64,000 bases of DNA from Nocardioides humilatus (GCF_008373755.1 NZ_VUJV01000007.1:1-64000); one strand, 5' to 3'. Counted from the stretch's first letter, positions 1 through 9,573 are shown. Translations and numbers: made by a program. The notes: a model not told the origin generated them from the sequence alone.

Positions 1-78
1 CATTCTGGCCGCTAACCCCTTTTTTGCGAGCGTGTCGCTGGGACCATGGTCGCGGTTGAGCGGCCCCGGGGCAATGCA

Positions 79-1437
<1,359 letters not shown>

Positions 1438-1443
1438 GGACGA

Positions 1444-1449
1444 ACCGTA
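1444..1449 (-). promoter_or_regulatory. Probable -10 hexamer of dinB (leaderless)
   Basis: TACGGT on the minus strand, 6 nt before the GTG start of dinB. It fits the actinobacterial TANNNT -10 and implies a transcript starting at or next to the start codon. No LexA-type SOS box was recognised. Confidence 0.5.
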
Positions 1450-1553
1450 CGACGGCCCACCTACCGTCCACAGCGCCGCTCCCGGCGCGGGTGGTCCACA
1501 GGCCCGCCTCGTGACAGGCGCCAGGGTCGGGCCTGCCCACCAGCGTGGGCTCC

Positions 1554-2570
1554 ATGAACTCGACACCGACCTCGACACCGACCTCGACACCGATGACCCT
1601 CCGCGCCCGTTGCGCGGACGACCTGATCGCCGCCGCACCGCTCGTGCTCGGCTTCCACCCCACCCACTCGGTCATGATCATGACCAGCGACGGCGACCGG
1701 CCGTTCCACGCGCGCACCGACCTCCCGGGCGCCCCTGCCCCCGTCGAGGACCAGCGGGCGGTCGCTGCGATGCTCGTCGACGCCGCGCGACGCAACGGAG
1801 TGCGATCCCTGGCCGTGCTGCTCTACGGCGGCGAGCGCGCGACCCGGCCGACCTGGCAGGCGCTGCGTCGAGCCTGCCGCCAGTCTCGCTTGCAGATCGT
1901 GGCAGCGTTGCGGGTCGACGATCGTCGCTACTTCCCCCTGCTGGGCGATCGGGCCGCGCGGGAGATCGGGATCGCCTACGACATCTCGGCGCACCCGTTC
2001 CTGGCCGAGGCGATGTTCAGGGGCATGGTCATCCAACCTGACCGTGCGTCGTTGGCGACGACCTTGGCCCCTGACGCCGTGGCGCAGGCCGCAGTGCAGG
2101 CCATGCTGGACGACCGCCCGGTGCCGCGGATGGCGACGCCCGGTGAGCGGAGCGACCAAGTGGCGTGGCTGTCGGGCTTCGTGAGCACCTTCGTCTCCGG
2201 CGGGCAGCGGCCCAGCGACGAGGACGTGGCGCGGGCCCTGTGGCTGGTGCAGGACGTCCGGCTCCGCGACCACGCGTGGGCGCTGGTCCTGCGGGACAAC
2301 GCGAGCAGGCACCAGGAGCTCTGGCTCGACGTCGTACGGCGCAGCCCTGATCGCTACCTGCCGGCGCCGGCGGTGCTGCTCGCGTGGGCGGCCTACCGCG
2401 CGGGCAACGGGGCGATGGCGTGGTTGGCCATCGACCGCTGCCAGACGGTCGATCCCGACCACCGGTTGGCCGACCTCCTGGCTCGCTGCCTCGACGGCGC
2501 GCTGCCTCCGGACGCCTTCGACGACCACGCCGACGACCACCTGGAGCGGGAAGAGGGGTTGCCAGCCTGA
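1554..2570 (+). CDS. DUF4192 domain-containing protein
   Basis: Family member of unknown function, common in actinobacteria. The body begins MTLRARCADDLIAAAPLVLGFHPTHSVMIM, the typical DUF4192 opening in which a 'PLVLGF.P..SV' strand follows a short disordered leader. Length is 338 aa from the ATG at 1554. The start is uncertain: GTG 1545, ATG 1554 and ATG 1593 are all in frame and none has a good Shine-Dalgarno site. The extra N-terminal residues come from a 12-bp tandem repeat giving (STPT)n, so ATG 1593 is a real alternative. No catalytic motif or membrane segment is evident. Ends 22 nt before the glutamate-cysteine ligase-type gene, which appears to have its own promoter. Confidence 0.8.
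   Translation: MNSTPTSTPTSTPMTLRARCADDLIAAAPLVLGFHPTHSVMIMTSDGDRPFHARTDLPGAPAPVEDQRAVAAMLVDAARRNGVRSLAVLLYGGERATRPTWQALRRACRQSRLQIVAALRVDDRRYFPLLGDRAAREIGIAYDISAHPFLAEAMFRGMVIQPDRASLATTLAPDAVAQAAVQAMLDDRPVPRMATPGERSDQVAWLSGFVSTFVSGGQRPSDEDVARALWLVQDVRLRDHAWALVLRDNASRHQELWLDVVRRSPDRYLPAPAVLLAWAAYRAGNGAMAWLAIDRCQTVDPDHRLADLLARCLDGALPPDAFDDHADDHLEREEGLPA
1559..1594 (+). repeat. Three tandem copies of a 12-bp unit
   Basis: CTCGACACCGAC occurs three times head to tail, the last ending in T instead of C, inside the N-terminal coding region of the DUF4192 gene. It encodes a repeated Ser-Thr-Pro-Thr stretch. Slippage here would change leader length without breaking frame. Confidence 0.85.
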
Positions 2571-2580
2571 GGATGGGCAC

Positions 2581-2586
2581 TAGCCT
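2581..2586 (+). promoter_or_regulatory. Probable -10 hexamer (leaderless) of the GCS2-family gene
   Basis: TAGCCT followed by 6 nt and then the ATG at 2593; no Shine-Dalgarno sequence is present. Fits TANNNT. Confidence 0.5.
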
Positions 2587-2592
2587 CGCGAC

Positions 2593-4053
2593 ATGGGCCA
2601 GGAGGTCGACGCACAGGAGTTCACCGGCGCGGATCGCACCCGCCACCGGGAGAAGGTGCGGCGCTGCCTCGACGTGTTCGAGCGGATGTTGCGCGAAGCG
2701 GCGTTCGACACCGACGACCCGATGACCGGTCTCGAGGTCGAGCTCAACCTGGTCGACGAGGTCGGGGACCCGGCGCTGCGCAACAACGAGGCGCTCGAAG
2801 CGATCGCAGACCCCGACTTCCAGACCGAGCTGGGCCGCTTCAACGTCGAGATCAACGTGCCGCCCGCGACCCTGCGGGAAGGCGGGCTCGAAGGATTCGA
2901 GGCGGGCCTGCGGCGCAGCCTCAACGAGGCCGAGCGTCGCTCCGCGGAGATCGGCGCCCACCTGGTGATGATCGGCATCCTGCCGACCCTCGCCGACGCC
3001 CACCTCTCGCTCGACGCGATCAGCGACAACCCGCGCTACCGGCTGCTCAGCGATCAGGTCCTGCGGGCGCGGGGCGAGGACATCAGTATCGACATCAGTG
3101 GTGCCGAGGTGCTCCGCACCACCGCGGACTCGATCCTGCCGGAGGCGGCGTGCACGAGCACGCAGTTCCACGTCCAGACCCCTCCAGAGCGCTTCGCGGC
3201 CTACTGGAACGCCTCGCAGGCGATCGCCGGGGTGCAGCTGGCCCTGGCCGCCAACTCGCCGTACCTGCTCGGGAAGCAGCTGTGGCGCGAGACCCGGGTG
3301 CCCCTCTTCGAGCAGGCCACCGACACGCGCAGCGAGGAGCTCAAGGCCCAAGGCGTACGGCCACGGGTCTGGTTCGGCGAGCGGTGGATCACCTCGGTCT
3401 TCGACCTGTTCGAGGAGAACGTGCGCTTCTTCCCCGCGCTGCTCCCGGTGACCGACGACGAGGACCCGCTGACGGTGCTCGAGGCTGGCGGCACCCCGAA
3501 CCTCTCCGAGCTCCGGCTCCACAACGGCACGATCTACCGGTGGAACCGGCCGGTCTACGACATCGCGGGCGGGCGCCCGCATCTGCGCGTCGAGAACCGC
3601 GCGCTCGCCGCAGGTCCCACGGTCGTCGACATCGTCGCCAACGCGGCGTTCTACTTCGGCCTGGTGCGCAGCCTGGCCGAAAGCGAGCGGCCGCTGTGGT
3701 CGCAGATGTCCTTCAGCGCCGCCGAGGAGAACTTCCACATCGCCGCGCGCGACGGCATCGAGGCCGAGGTCTACTGGCCCGGCGTCGGTCGCGTCCGCGC
3801 CACCGAGCTGGTGCTCCGGCGGCTGCTGCCGCTCGCCCGGGAGGGCCTGGTCGCCTGGGGCGTCGCCTCGGAGACCATCGAGCGCTACCTCGGGATCATC
3901 GAGGGCCGGTGCCTGAGCCACACCAACGGCGCCGAGTGGTTCATCCGCCGGATGGCCGATCGTGAGGACAGCGACCGCTACGACGCGATCCGCGCGGTGC
4001 TCGCGGAGTACCGCGAGCGGATGCACGCCAACGCGCCGGTGCACACCTGGTGA
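2593..4053 (+). CDS. Glutamate-cysteine ligase family 2 (GCS2-type) protein
   Basis: ATP-dependent carboxylate-amine ligase of the glutamate-cysteine ligase superfamily, which joins glutamate to cysteine or another amine. The 486-aa protein carries the family N-terminal segment (TGLEVELNLVDEVGDPALRNNEALE), then ELGRFNVEINVPP, where the acidic residues bind metal and substrate, and later NGTIYRWNRPVYD and RVENRALAAGPTVVD, typical of the fold. The organism class usually makes mycothiol rather than glutathione, so the physiological substrate is open; neither egtB/egtD nor gshB lies nearby. Monocistronic by context: its own leaderless-type promoter and a convergent neighbour 18 nt downstream. Confidence 0.82.
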   Translation: MGQEVDAQEFTGADRTRHREKVRRCLDVFERMLREAAFDTDDPMTGLEVELNLVDEVGDPALRNNEALEAIADPDFQTELGRFNVEINVPPATLREGGLEGFEAGLRRSLNEAERRSAEIGAHLVMIGILPTLADAHLSLDAISDNPRYRLLSDQVLRARGEDISIDISGAEVLRTTADSILPEAACTSTQFHVQTPPERFAAYWNASQAIAGVQLALAANSPYLLGKQLWRETRVPLFEQATDTRSEELKAQGVRPRVWFGERWITSVFDLFEENVRFFPALLPVTDDEDPLTVLEAGGTPNLSELRLHNGTIYRWNRPVYDIAGGRPHLRVENRALAAGPTVVDIVANAAFYFGLVRSLAESERPLWSQMSFSAAEENFHIAARDGIEAEVYWPGVGRVRATELVLRRLLPLAREGLVAWGVASETIERYLGIIEGRCLSHTNGAEWFIRRMADREDSDRYDAIRAVLAEYRERMHANAPVHTW

Positions 4054-4071
4054 TCTGCGCGTCGGCCAGCG

Positions 4072-4503
4072 TCAACGCTCGCGGATCCGCTTCCAGGTGC
4101 GACTGACGCCGGTGCGCGGGTCGTGCCAGCTGTGCCGGGTCACGATGACCAGGCCCAGCGTCAGTCCGAGCTCACCGCCGGCCGCCTGCACGGCTGCCGA
4201 CCACTCCGCGTCGACGTCGTGCGGCTCGGTGTCGCCACGACGGGTGAGCCACAGCAGCGGCACCACGCCCTTCCCGACCGCCGGCCGCAGCATCGCCTCG
4301 ACGGCATCGGTGCGCAGGGTGTGGTCGAGCGGCGCCTCGATCTCGAACTGACGGGACCGGACGCCGGGCACGCCCACGTGGAGCACCGGCGGGTAGAGCT
4401 TGCGGTGCTCGTTGGTGGCGTGGTCGAGCACGGCGCGGCGCAGCAGTCGCTGGACGGTCCGGTCGATCGGCTCGCGGAGTCCACCTGCTCCGTCGTACCC
4501 CAT
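4072..4503 (-). CDS. Hypothetical protein, 143 aa
   Basis: Not recognised. A soluble-looking protein beginning MGYDGAGGLREPIDRTVQRLLRRAV, with no signal peptide, membrane segment or metal motif. The C-terminal part (LGLVIVTRHSWHDPRTGVSRTWKRIRER) is strongly basic, and the middle (PLLWLTRRGDTEPHDVDAEWSAAVQAAG) looks like an alpha/beta fold. It is preferred over the overlapping frames because its codon use matches neighbouring genes. Convergent with the GCS2-family gene; upstream lies the end of the ECF sigma gene in the same direction, 55 nt away, so co-transcription is possible. Confidence 0.6.
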   Translation of the reverse strand: MGYDGAGGLREPIDRTVQRLLRRAVLDHATNEHRKLYPPVLHVGVPGVRSRQFEIEAPLDHTLRTDAVEAMLRPAVGKGVVPLLWLTRRGDTEPHDVDAEWSAAVQAAGGELGLTLGLVIVTRHSWHDPRTGVSRTWKRIRER

Positions 4504-4558
4504 GCGTCCAGCCTGCCGGATCGGGCCGCCCGGCAGGGGTGCCCCTCCACAGGGGCGG

Positions 4559-5728
4559 TCAGCCTTGCAGCGCTGCGTTGAGCCGCGCGGCCTGGCGGGT
4601 CAGATGGTCGCGCTCGGCGAGGTTGGAGGCGGCGGCTGCGGCGTCGACGTAGAGCCGCGCCGCGGTCGCGAGGTCACCGCTGCGCTCGTGGAGGTACGCC
4701 GACACCGCCGTGTAGCGCGGGAGGGCGGTGTCGAGCCCGACCAGTGCCCGCAGGCCGGCCTGGGGGCCGTCGGCCTCGCCGACGGCGACGGCCCGGTTGA
4801 GACGGGCGATCGGGCTGTCGGTGAGGCGGACCAGCTCGTCGTACCACTCGACGATCTGGACCCAGTCGGTCTCCTCGGCCCGGGGCGCGTCGGCGTGGAG
4901 CGCGGCGATCGCGGCCTGCGCCTGGAACTCGCCCAGGCGGTCGCGTGCCAGTGCTGTCTGGAGGACGTCGACACCCTCGGCGATCAATGCGGTGTCCCAG
5001 CGGGACCGGTCCTGGTCGACCAAGGGCACCAGGCTGCCGTCGGGCCGGGTGCGGGCGGCGCGTCGGGCGTGGTGGAGCAGCATCAGTGCCAGGAGGCCCG
5101 CTACCTCGGGATGGTCGGTGAGCGTCGTGAGCTGCCGGGTCAGGCGGATCGCCTCGGCCGCCAGGTCGACATCGCCCGAGTAGCCCTCGTTGAAGACCAG
5201 GTAGAGGACCCGGACGACCGTCGCGACGTCGCCGTTCTGGTCGAACCGGACGTCGGCGACGGTGCGCTTCGCTCGACTGATCCGCTGCGCCATCGTCGCC
5301 TCGGGCACCAGGTAGGCCTGGGCGATCTGCCGGGTCGTCAGGCCGCCGACGGCCCGCAGCGTGAGGGCGACGGCGGAGGCGGGCGTGAGCGAGGGGTGGG
5401 CGCACAGGAAGTAGAGCTGGAGGGTGTCGTCGGTCGCGCCCCCTGCGCCTGGTGACGGCTCGGCCTCGACCCGCTCCTCACGTCGGCGTCGCGAGGCGTC
5501 GGCGCGTGTCGCGTCGATGAACTTGCGCCAGGCGACCTTGACGAGCCAGGGCTTGGGATCCCGGGGCGGAGCGTCCGGCCAGACGCGCAGCGCCTCGAGG
5601 AGGCTCCCCTGCACCGCGTCCTCGGCCGCCGCGAAGTCGGCGCCACGGCGGACGAGGATCCCGATGACGGCAGGGGTGAGCGAGCGCAGGAGCGCCTCGT
5701 CCACCTGAACCGCCACCCGCCCTGCCAT
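4559..5728 (-). CDS. ECF RNA polymerase sigma factor with C-terminal extension (DUF6596 type)
   Basis: Extracytoplasmic-function sigma factor of 389 aa, about twice the length of a minimal ECF sigma. Sigma region 2 lies near residues 15-75 (DFAAAEDAVQGSLLEALRVWP, then WLVKVAWRKFIDATRAD). Region 4 lies near 110-160, with the HTH 'LTTRQIAQAYLVPEATMAQRISRAKRTV'. The remaining ~230 residues form the helical TPR-like extension typical of this group, which replaces a separate anti-sigma factor. The ATG at 5728 overlaps the TGA of the upstream YCII/DGPF gene by one base (TGATG), so the two are translationally coupled. This pairing is conserved and diagnostic of the family. The regulated genes are unknown. 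Confidence 0.9.
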   Translation of the reverse strand: MAGRVAVQVDEALLRSLTPAVIGILVRRGADFAAAEDAVQGSLLEALRVWPDAPPRDPKPWLVKVAWRKFIDATRADASRRRREERVEAEPSPGAGGATDDTLQLYFLCAHPSLTPASAVALTLRAVGGLTTRQIAQAYLVPEATMAQRISRAKRTVADVRFDQNGDVATVVRVLYLVFNEGYSGDVDLAAEAIRLTRQLTTLTDHPEVAGLLALMLLHHARRAARTRPDGSLVPLVDQDRSRWDTALIAEGVDVLQTALARDRLGEFQAQAAIAALHADAPRAEETDWVQIVEWYDELVRLTDSPIARLNRAVAVGEADGPQAGLRALVGLDTALPRYTAVSAYLHERSGDLATAARLYVDAAAAASNLAERDHLTRQAARLNAALQG

Positions 5729-6135
5729 CAGTCGGTGACCGAGGGCGGCTCGTGCATGAAGGGCCGGATCTCGAGCCACTCGTGGATCGGCTCGCCTCCG
5801 GCGCCGGGCGCTGCGGACAGCTGGCCGGCGAGCTCGAGAGCGCGGTCGTAGCTGTCGACGTCGATGACCATCCACCCGGCGATCAGGTCCTTGGTCTCCG
5901 CGAACGGGCCGTCGGTGACCGGCGGCCGGCCTTCGCCGTCGTAGCGGACCCAGGTGCCCTCGGCGGCGAGTGCCTGCCCGTCGACGTATTCGCCGGTGCT
6001 CTCCAGCTGGGCGGCGAAGTCGCGCATGTACTGGATGTGGTCGGAGATCTCCTCCGGCGTCCACCGGTCCATCGGCACGTCGTTGACCGCCGGGGGAGCG
6101 CCTCGGTAGTGCTTGAGCAGCAGGTACTTGGCCAT
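5728..6135 (-). CDS. YCII-related (DGPF domain) protein
   Basis: Small cytosolic dimeric-barrel protein of 135 aa with the DGPF signature in VTDGPFAETKDLIAGWMVIDVDSYDRALELA. The N-terminus MAKYLLLKHYRG is the usual family start and is preceded by GGAGA in a clear Shine-Dalgarno position, which decides for the ATG at 6135 over longer starts. These proteins are almost always encoded with the DUF6596-type ECF sigma factor and are thought to act as sensor or modulator; biochemical function is unknown. It is the first gene of the two-gene sigma operon and is divergent from the stress-protein gene. Confidence 0.9.
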   Translation of the reverse strand: MAKYLLLKHYRGAPPAVNDVPMDRWTPEEISDHIQYMRDFAAQLESTGEYVDGQALAAEGTWVRYDGEGRPPVTDGPFAETKDLIAGWMVIDVDSYDRALELAGQLSAAPGAGGEPIHEWLEIRPFMHEPPSVTD

Positions 6136-6216
6136 CGTGTGTCTCCTCGGGTGCGGTACGGCCCATTCTGGCCGCGTCTGCACCAAGGACGGAGCAGCGG
6201 ACGGCTTCTCGACATC

Positions 6217-6240
6217 GTCGCGGAGAAAATTTCTGGCGAC
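6217..6240. promoter_or_regulatory. Palindrome with AT-rich core between divergent YCII and usp genes
   Basis: Outer arms GTCGC (6217-6221) and GCGAC (6236-6240) enclose inner arms AGAAA (6224-6228) and TTTCT (6230-6234). The short stretches between arms do not pair (two bases on the left, one on the right). The AT-rich centre stands out in this G+C-rich DNA. It ends 18 nt before the usp -10 hexamer, covering the expected -35 region, so it is a candidate operator. The binding protein is unknown. Confidence 0.5.
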
Positions 6241-6258
6241 CTGTTCAGGCGGCCCGCC

Positions 6259-6264
6259 TAAGGT
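6259..6264 (+). promoter_or_regulatory. Probable -10 hexamer of the universal stress protein gene
   Basis: TAAGGT, 7 nt before the ATG at 6272, with no Shine-Dalgarno sequence between. Leaderless pattern. Confidence 0.55.
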
Positions 6265-6271
6265 GACTGGC

Positions 6272-6664
6272 ATGGCGACGGTGGTGATCGGGTACGTCCC
6301 GAAGCCGGAGGGAGACGCGGCCCTGCTGGCCGGCATCGAGGAGGCGCAGCGCCGCAGTGCGCGTGCGGTGGTCGTGCACGCGATGCTCGACCACGAGGAG
6401 GACGAGCCGGCCTACGTCGGCGAGGTCCGTTCGGTCCTCGACCACTCGGGGGTCGACCACGACCTGCGCGTGCTCGACCGTGGCGTGGAGGCGTCCGACG
6501 GGCTGATCGGGGTCGCGGAGGAGGTGGAGGCGGAGCTGATCGTCATCGGGCTGCGCCGGCGCTCCCCGGTCGGCAAGCTCATCCTCGGCACGAACGCGCA
6601 GCGGGTCATGCTCGACGCCCCGTGCCCGGTGTTGACGGTCAAGCCGCGAGCGGGGCGGCATTGA
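6272..6664 (+). CDS. Universal stress protein (UspA family)
   Basis: Single-domain Usp of 130 aa. It begins MATVVIGYVPKPEGDAALLAGI and ends with the ATP-binding signature: LIVIGLRRRSPVGKLILGTNAQRVMLDAPCPVLTVK contains the G-x2-x9-G(S/T/N) nucleotide loop in the variant RRRSPVGKLILGTNAQ. Such proteins bind ATP and act in stress survival in the cytosol. The ATG at 6272 is chosen because a TAAGGT hexamer precedes it by 7 nt. The stop overlaps the TTG start of the sulfurtransferase gene (TTGA), so both are made from one transcript. Confidence 0.9.
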   Translation: MATVVIGYVPKPEGDAALLAGIEEAQRRSARAVVVHAMLDHEEDEPAYVGEVRSVLDHSGVDHDLRVLDRGVEASDGLIGVAEEVEAELIVIGLRRRSPVGKLILGTNAQRVMLDAPCPVLTVKPRAGRH

Positions 6665-7476
6665 ACGCCGGACCCCTCGTGGGCGTCGACGAGCTCGCAG
6701 CGCTGCTCGGCACGGTCACCGTCCTCGACGTGCGCTACAAGATGGGCGGGCCTGCCGGCCCGGAGGAGTACGACGCCGGCCACGTCCCCGGCGCTGCCTA
6801 CGTCGATCTCGACAGCGCGTTGGCTTCCGCGCCCGGTGTCCGGGGCCGCCACCCGCTGCCGGAGGCAGCGGTCTTCGAGCCCGCGATGCGTGCCGCGGGT
6901 GTCTCGGCCAACTGTCCGGTGGTGGTCTACGACGACTGGGCCGGCCACGCCGCAGCGCGCTGCTGGTGGCTGCTGCGCTACCACGGCCATCACGACGTGC
7001 GCGTGCTCGACGGCGGCTGGGCGGTCTGGCGGGCCGCGGGGCAGCCGGTCGAGACCGGGCCCTCGCCCGCCGTCGCGCCGGGTGACTTCGTCGCCACACC
7101 CGGAGGAATGTCCGTGGTGTCGGCCGAGGATGCGCAGGACGTCGACGTACTCATCGACGCGCGAGCGCCCGAGCGCTATCGGGGCGAGGTCGAGCCGATC
7201 GACCCGGTGGCCGGTCGGATCCCGGGGGCGGTCAACGTGCCGACCGGGCGCAACCTCGCCGCCGACGGCCGCTTCAGGTCGGCCGAGGAGCTGCGCGAGA
7301 TCTACGCCGCAGTCGGCGCGGTCGACGGCGCATCGGTCGCGGCCTACTGCGGCTCCGGCGTCACGGCCGCGCACGACGTGCTCGCCCTGGAGGTCGCGGG
7401 CCTGCGGGCAGCGCTCTACCCGGGCAGCTGGAGTGAGTGGATCGCCGACCCCAGCCGTCCGGTCGAGACCGGCTGA
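6661..7476 (+). CDS. Sulfurtransferase (thiosulfate / 3-mercaptopyruvate type, tandem rhodanese)
   Basis: Moves a sulfane sulfur from thiosulfate or mercaptopyruvate to an acceptor such as cyanide or thioredoxin. At 271 aa it has two rhodanese domains. The N-terminal domain (LLGTVTVLDVRYKMGG ... YDAGHVPGAAYVDLD) is inactive and structural. The C-terminal one carries the active-site loop AYCGSGVTA with Cys230. The loop form CGSGVT is usual for actinobacterial SseA-like enzymes; the exact donor cannot be read from sequence. The TTG at 6661 overlaps the usp stop (TTGA). A start further upstream would lie inside usp without any site favouring it. Confidence 0.88.
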   Translation: MNAGPLVGVDELAALLGTVTVLDVRYKMGGPAGPEEYDAGHVPGAAYVDLDSALASAPGVRGRHPLPEAAVFEPAMRAAGVSANCPVVVYDDWAGHAAARCWWLLRYHGHHDVRVLDGGWAVWRAAGQPVETGPSPAVAPGDFVATPGGMSVVSAEDAQDVDVLIDARAPERYRGEVEPIDPVAGRIPGAVNVPTGRNLAADGRFRSAEELREIYAAVGAVDGASVAAYCGSGVTAAHDVLALEVAGLRAALYPGSWSEWIADPSRPVETG

Positions 7477-7491
7477 ATCAGTCGGTGCGGG

Positions 7492-9561
7492 TCACCAGTG
7501 CACGCCCGGGAACAGCCGGGCCATGAGGATCTGCTCGGACTCGCGACCCCCGGCTCCCTCGGTGCCGGCCTCGGGAGCTGGCGCGACCTCTGGGGCGGCC
7601 TCGGTCGGGCCGGTCTTGGCCTTCGCCGCGGCGCTGTCCGGGAAGACCTGGTAGGCGAGGTTGAGCACGCGGAACGCGGCCTTCGGCGCGAAGGTGTGGG
7701 CCACCGCGCCTGCGTTGCCCGCCAGCGTGTTGATCTCGTGCGGCTTCTCGACCATCGCCTTGATGACCAGGTCGGCGGCCTGCGCGGGGGAGAGCGTGGG
7801 GAACTTGTCGTACATCTTGGTAGGGGCGATCATCGGCGTCCGCACCAACGGCATGTGGATGTTGGTGAACGAGATGCCGTGGCCGACGACCTCGGAGGCC
7901 ACCACGTTGCTCCACGCGTCGAGCGCGGCCTTGGAGGCGACGTAGGCAGAGAACCGCGGCGGGTTGGTCTGCACGCCGATCGAGGAGATGTTGACGATGT
8001 GGCCCGAGCGCTGCTCGTGGAGCTTCGGCATCAGGCCCATGATGAGCCGGATCGCACCGAAGTAGTTGAGCTGCATCGTGCGCTCGAAGTCGTGGAAGCG
8101 GTCGTGCGACAGCTTGAGCGAGCGCCGGATCGACCGGCCCGCGTTGTTGACGACGAAGTCGACCGAGGGCAGCTCGGAGGACAGCCGCTCGCACAGGTCG
8201 TCGATGGCGCGCAGGTCGGACAGGTCGCACGGGAACACGTGGGCCTGACCGCCGCGAAGCTCGATCGTCGCCTTGGTCTCCTCGAGCTTGTCCTTGCCGC
8301 GCGCGACGAGGACCGGGATGCCGCCGGCCTGGGCGACCTTCAGGGCGGTCACCTTGCCGATGCCGGACGAGGCGCCCGTGATGACGACGTGCTTGCCCTT
8401 GAGGGCCGAGCGGGTCTTCTTGTCCTTGGCGGTCGAGTCGTCGAGGTTCTCCTCCCAGAACGACCACAGGGCGCGGGCGTAGGACTCCAGGTCCGGTACG
8501 TCGATCCCGCTGCCGGCGAGCGCCTTGGTCGTCGCCTTCGAGTCGAAGACGGCGGAGAACGAGGAGTGTCCGACGACCTCGGCGGGGATGCCGGCACGGC
8601 CGAGGGTCTGGTCGAGGATCAGGTGGGCCGGCGCGGTGCGCACCAGGGCGTTGAAGATCCGGTTGGGCCGCAGCGCGCTCGGCAGCAGGCCGGTCGCACC
8701 GGCGGTGAGGCTCCGGTCGATCGGCGTGGCGAAGCGAGGAGCGCCGGCGGCCGCGCAGAACGAGTTGATCATCTCGATCGTCGACTGCGGCTCGGGGTTG
8801 ACCAGGTGGAAGGCCTCGCCGTTGCGGTCGGGGAGGTGGGCGATGTGGTCCATCGCCTTCGCGACGTAGTCGACCGGCACCAGGTTGGTGTCACCCAGGT
8901 CAATGCCGACCAGCGGCAGCCAGGAGGGCAGGTTGTCGCGCATTCGCTTGATCAGCGGGAAGAAGTAGTAGGGCCCGTCGATCTTGTCCATGGCGCCGGT
9001 CTCGGAGTGCCCGACGACGATCGCCGGGCGGTAGACGCGCCACGGGACCTTCGACTCCTCGCGGACGATCTTCTCCGACTCGTACTTCGTCCGGTGGTAG
9101 GGCGACGGGAGCGGCTGGCCCTCGTCGAACATCGACTCGTCGAACCGGCCGTGGTAGTCGCCGGCGGCGGCAACCGAGGAGACCTGGTGGAAGCACTTCA
9201 CGTCGAGCGCCTCGGCGAGCTCCAGCGCGTAGCGGGTGCCGTCGACGTTCATCGCGTCGTTGGTCGCGTCGTCGGCGGTCATGTCGTAGATCGCCGCGAG
9301 GTGGAAGAAGTGCTCGATCTTGTTGGCGTGCTCGGCCACCCAAGCGGGGTCGACCCCGAGCCCGGGCTGGCTCAGGTCGCCGACGACCGGGATGACCTTC
9401 GTCTTGGTCGACCCGGCGGTCCACTGCTGGATGAGCGTCTCCATGCGGTGGATCGAGGACTGGCGCACCAGCACGAAGATCGGGCCTTCGCGGTGGTCGA
9501 CCAGTTCACTGACGAGAAAACGACCGATGAAGCCGGTGGCGCCGGTCACGAAGGAGGACAT
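7492..9561 (-). CDS. Two-domain fatty acyl-CoA reductase (NAD-binding_4 + SDR)
   Basis: A 689-aa fusion of two Rossmann reductases. Residues 1-~375 form a male-sterility-type acyl-CoA reductase domain: GATGFIG at 7-13, YxxxK at Tyr155/Lys159 in PYHRTKYESEK, and VYRPAIVVGHSETGAMDKIDGPYYFF. Residues ~388-650 form a classical SDR: GASSGIG at 396-402, NNAG at 472-475, YVASK at Tyr540/Lys544. This architecture and many exact stretches match, from memory, Marinobacter Maqu_2507-type and mycobacterial AcrA1-type reductases, which reduce acyl-CoA through the aldehyde to fatty alcohol. A role in wax-ester or alcohol formation is inferred. The ATG at 9561 has TACGCT 6 nt upstream. Convergent with the sulfurtransferase gene, 15 nt apart. 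Confidence 0.85.
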   Translation of the reverse strand: MSSFVTGATGFIGRFLVSELVDHREGPIFVLVRQSSIHRMETLIQQWTAGSTKTKVIPVVGDLSQPGLGVDPAWVAEHANKIEHFFHLAAIYDMTADDATNDAMNVDGTRYALELAEALDVKCFHQVSSVAAAGDYHGRFDESMFDEGQPLPSPYHRTKYESEKIVREESKVPWRVYRPAIVVGHSETGAMDKIDGPYYFFPLIKRMRDNLPSWLPLVGIDLGDTNLVPVDYVAKAMDHIAHLPDRNGEAFHLVNPEPQSTIEMINSFCAAAGAPRFATPIDRSLTAGATGLLPSALRPNRIFNALVRTAPAHLILDQTLGRAGIPAEVVGHSSFSAVFDSKATTKALAGSGIDVPDLESYARALWSFWEENLDDSTAKDKKTRSALKGKHVVITGASSGIGKVTALKVAQAGGIPVLVARGKDKLEETKATIELRGGQAHVFPCDLSDLRAIDDLCERLSSELPSVDFVVNNAGRSIRRSLKLSHDRFHDFERTMQLNYFGAIRLIMGLMPKLHEQRSGHIVNISSIGVQTNPPRFSAYVASKAALDAWSNVVASEVVGHGISFTNIHMPLVRTPMIAPTKMYDKFPTLSPAQAADLVIKAMVEKPHEINTLAGNAGAVAHTFAPKAAFRVLNLAYQVFPDSAAAKAKTGPTEAAPEVAPAPEAGTEGAGGRESEQILMARLFPGVHW

Positions 9562-9567
9562 GCGGGC

Positions 9568-9573
9568 AGCGTA
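9568..9573 (-). promoter_or_regulatory. Probable -10 hexamer of the acyl-CoA reductase gene
   Basis: TACGCT on the minus strand, 6 nt before the ATG at 9561; leaderless spacing and no Shine-Dalgarno sequence. Confidence 0.5.

Noticed and set aside
1438-1638. 67-codon N-terminal extension of DNA polymerase IV
   Set aside because: Arg/Ser-rich reverse complement of the DUF4192 repeat; real Y-family enzymes begin just before the HLDLD motif.
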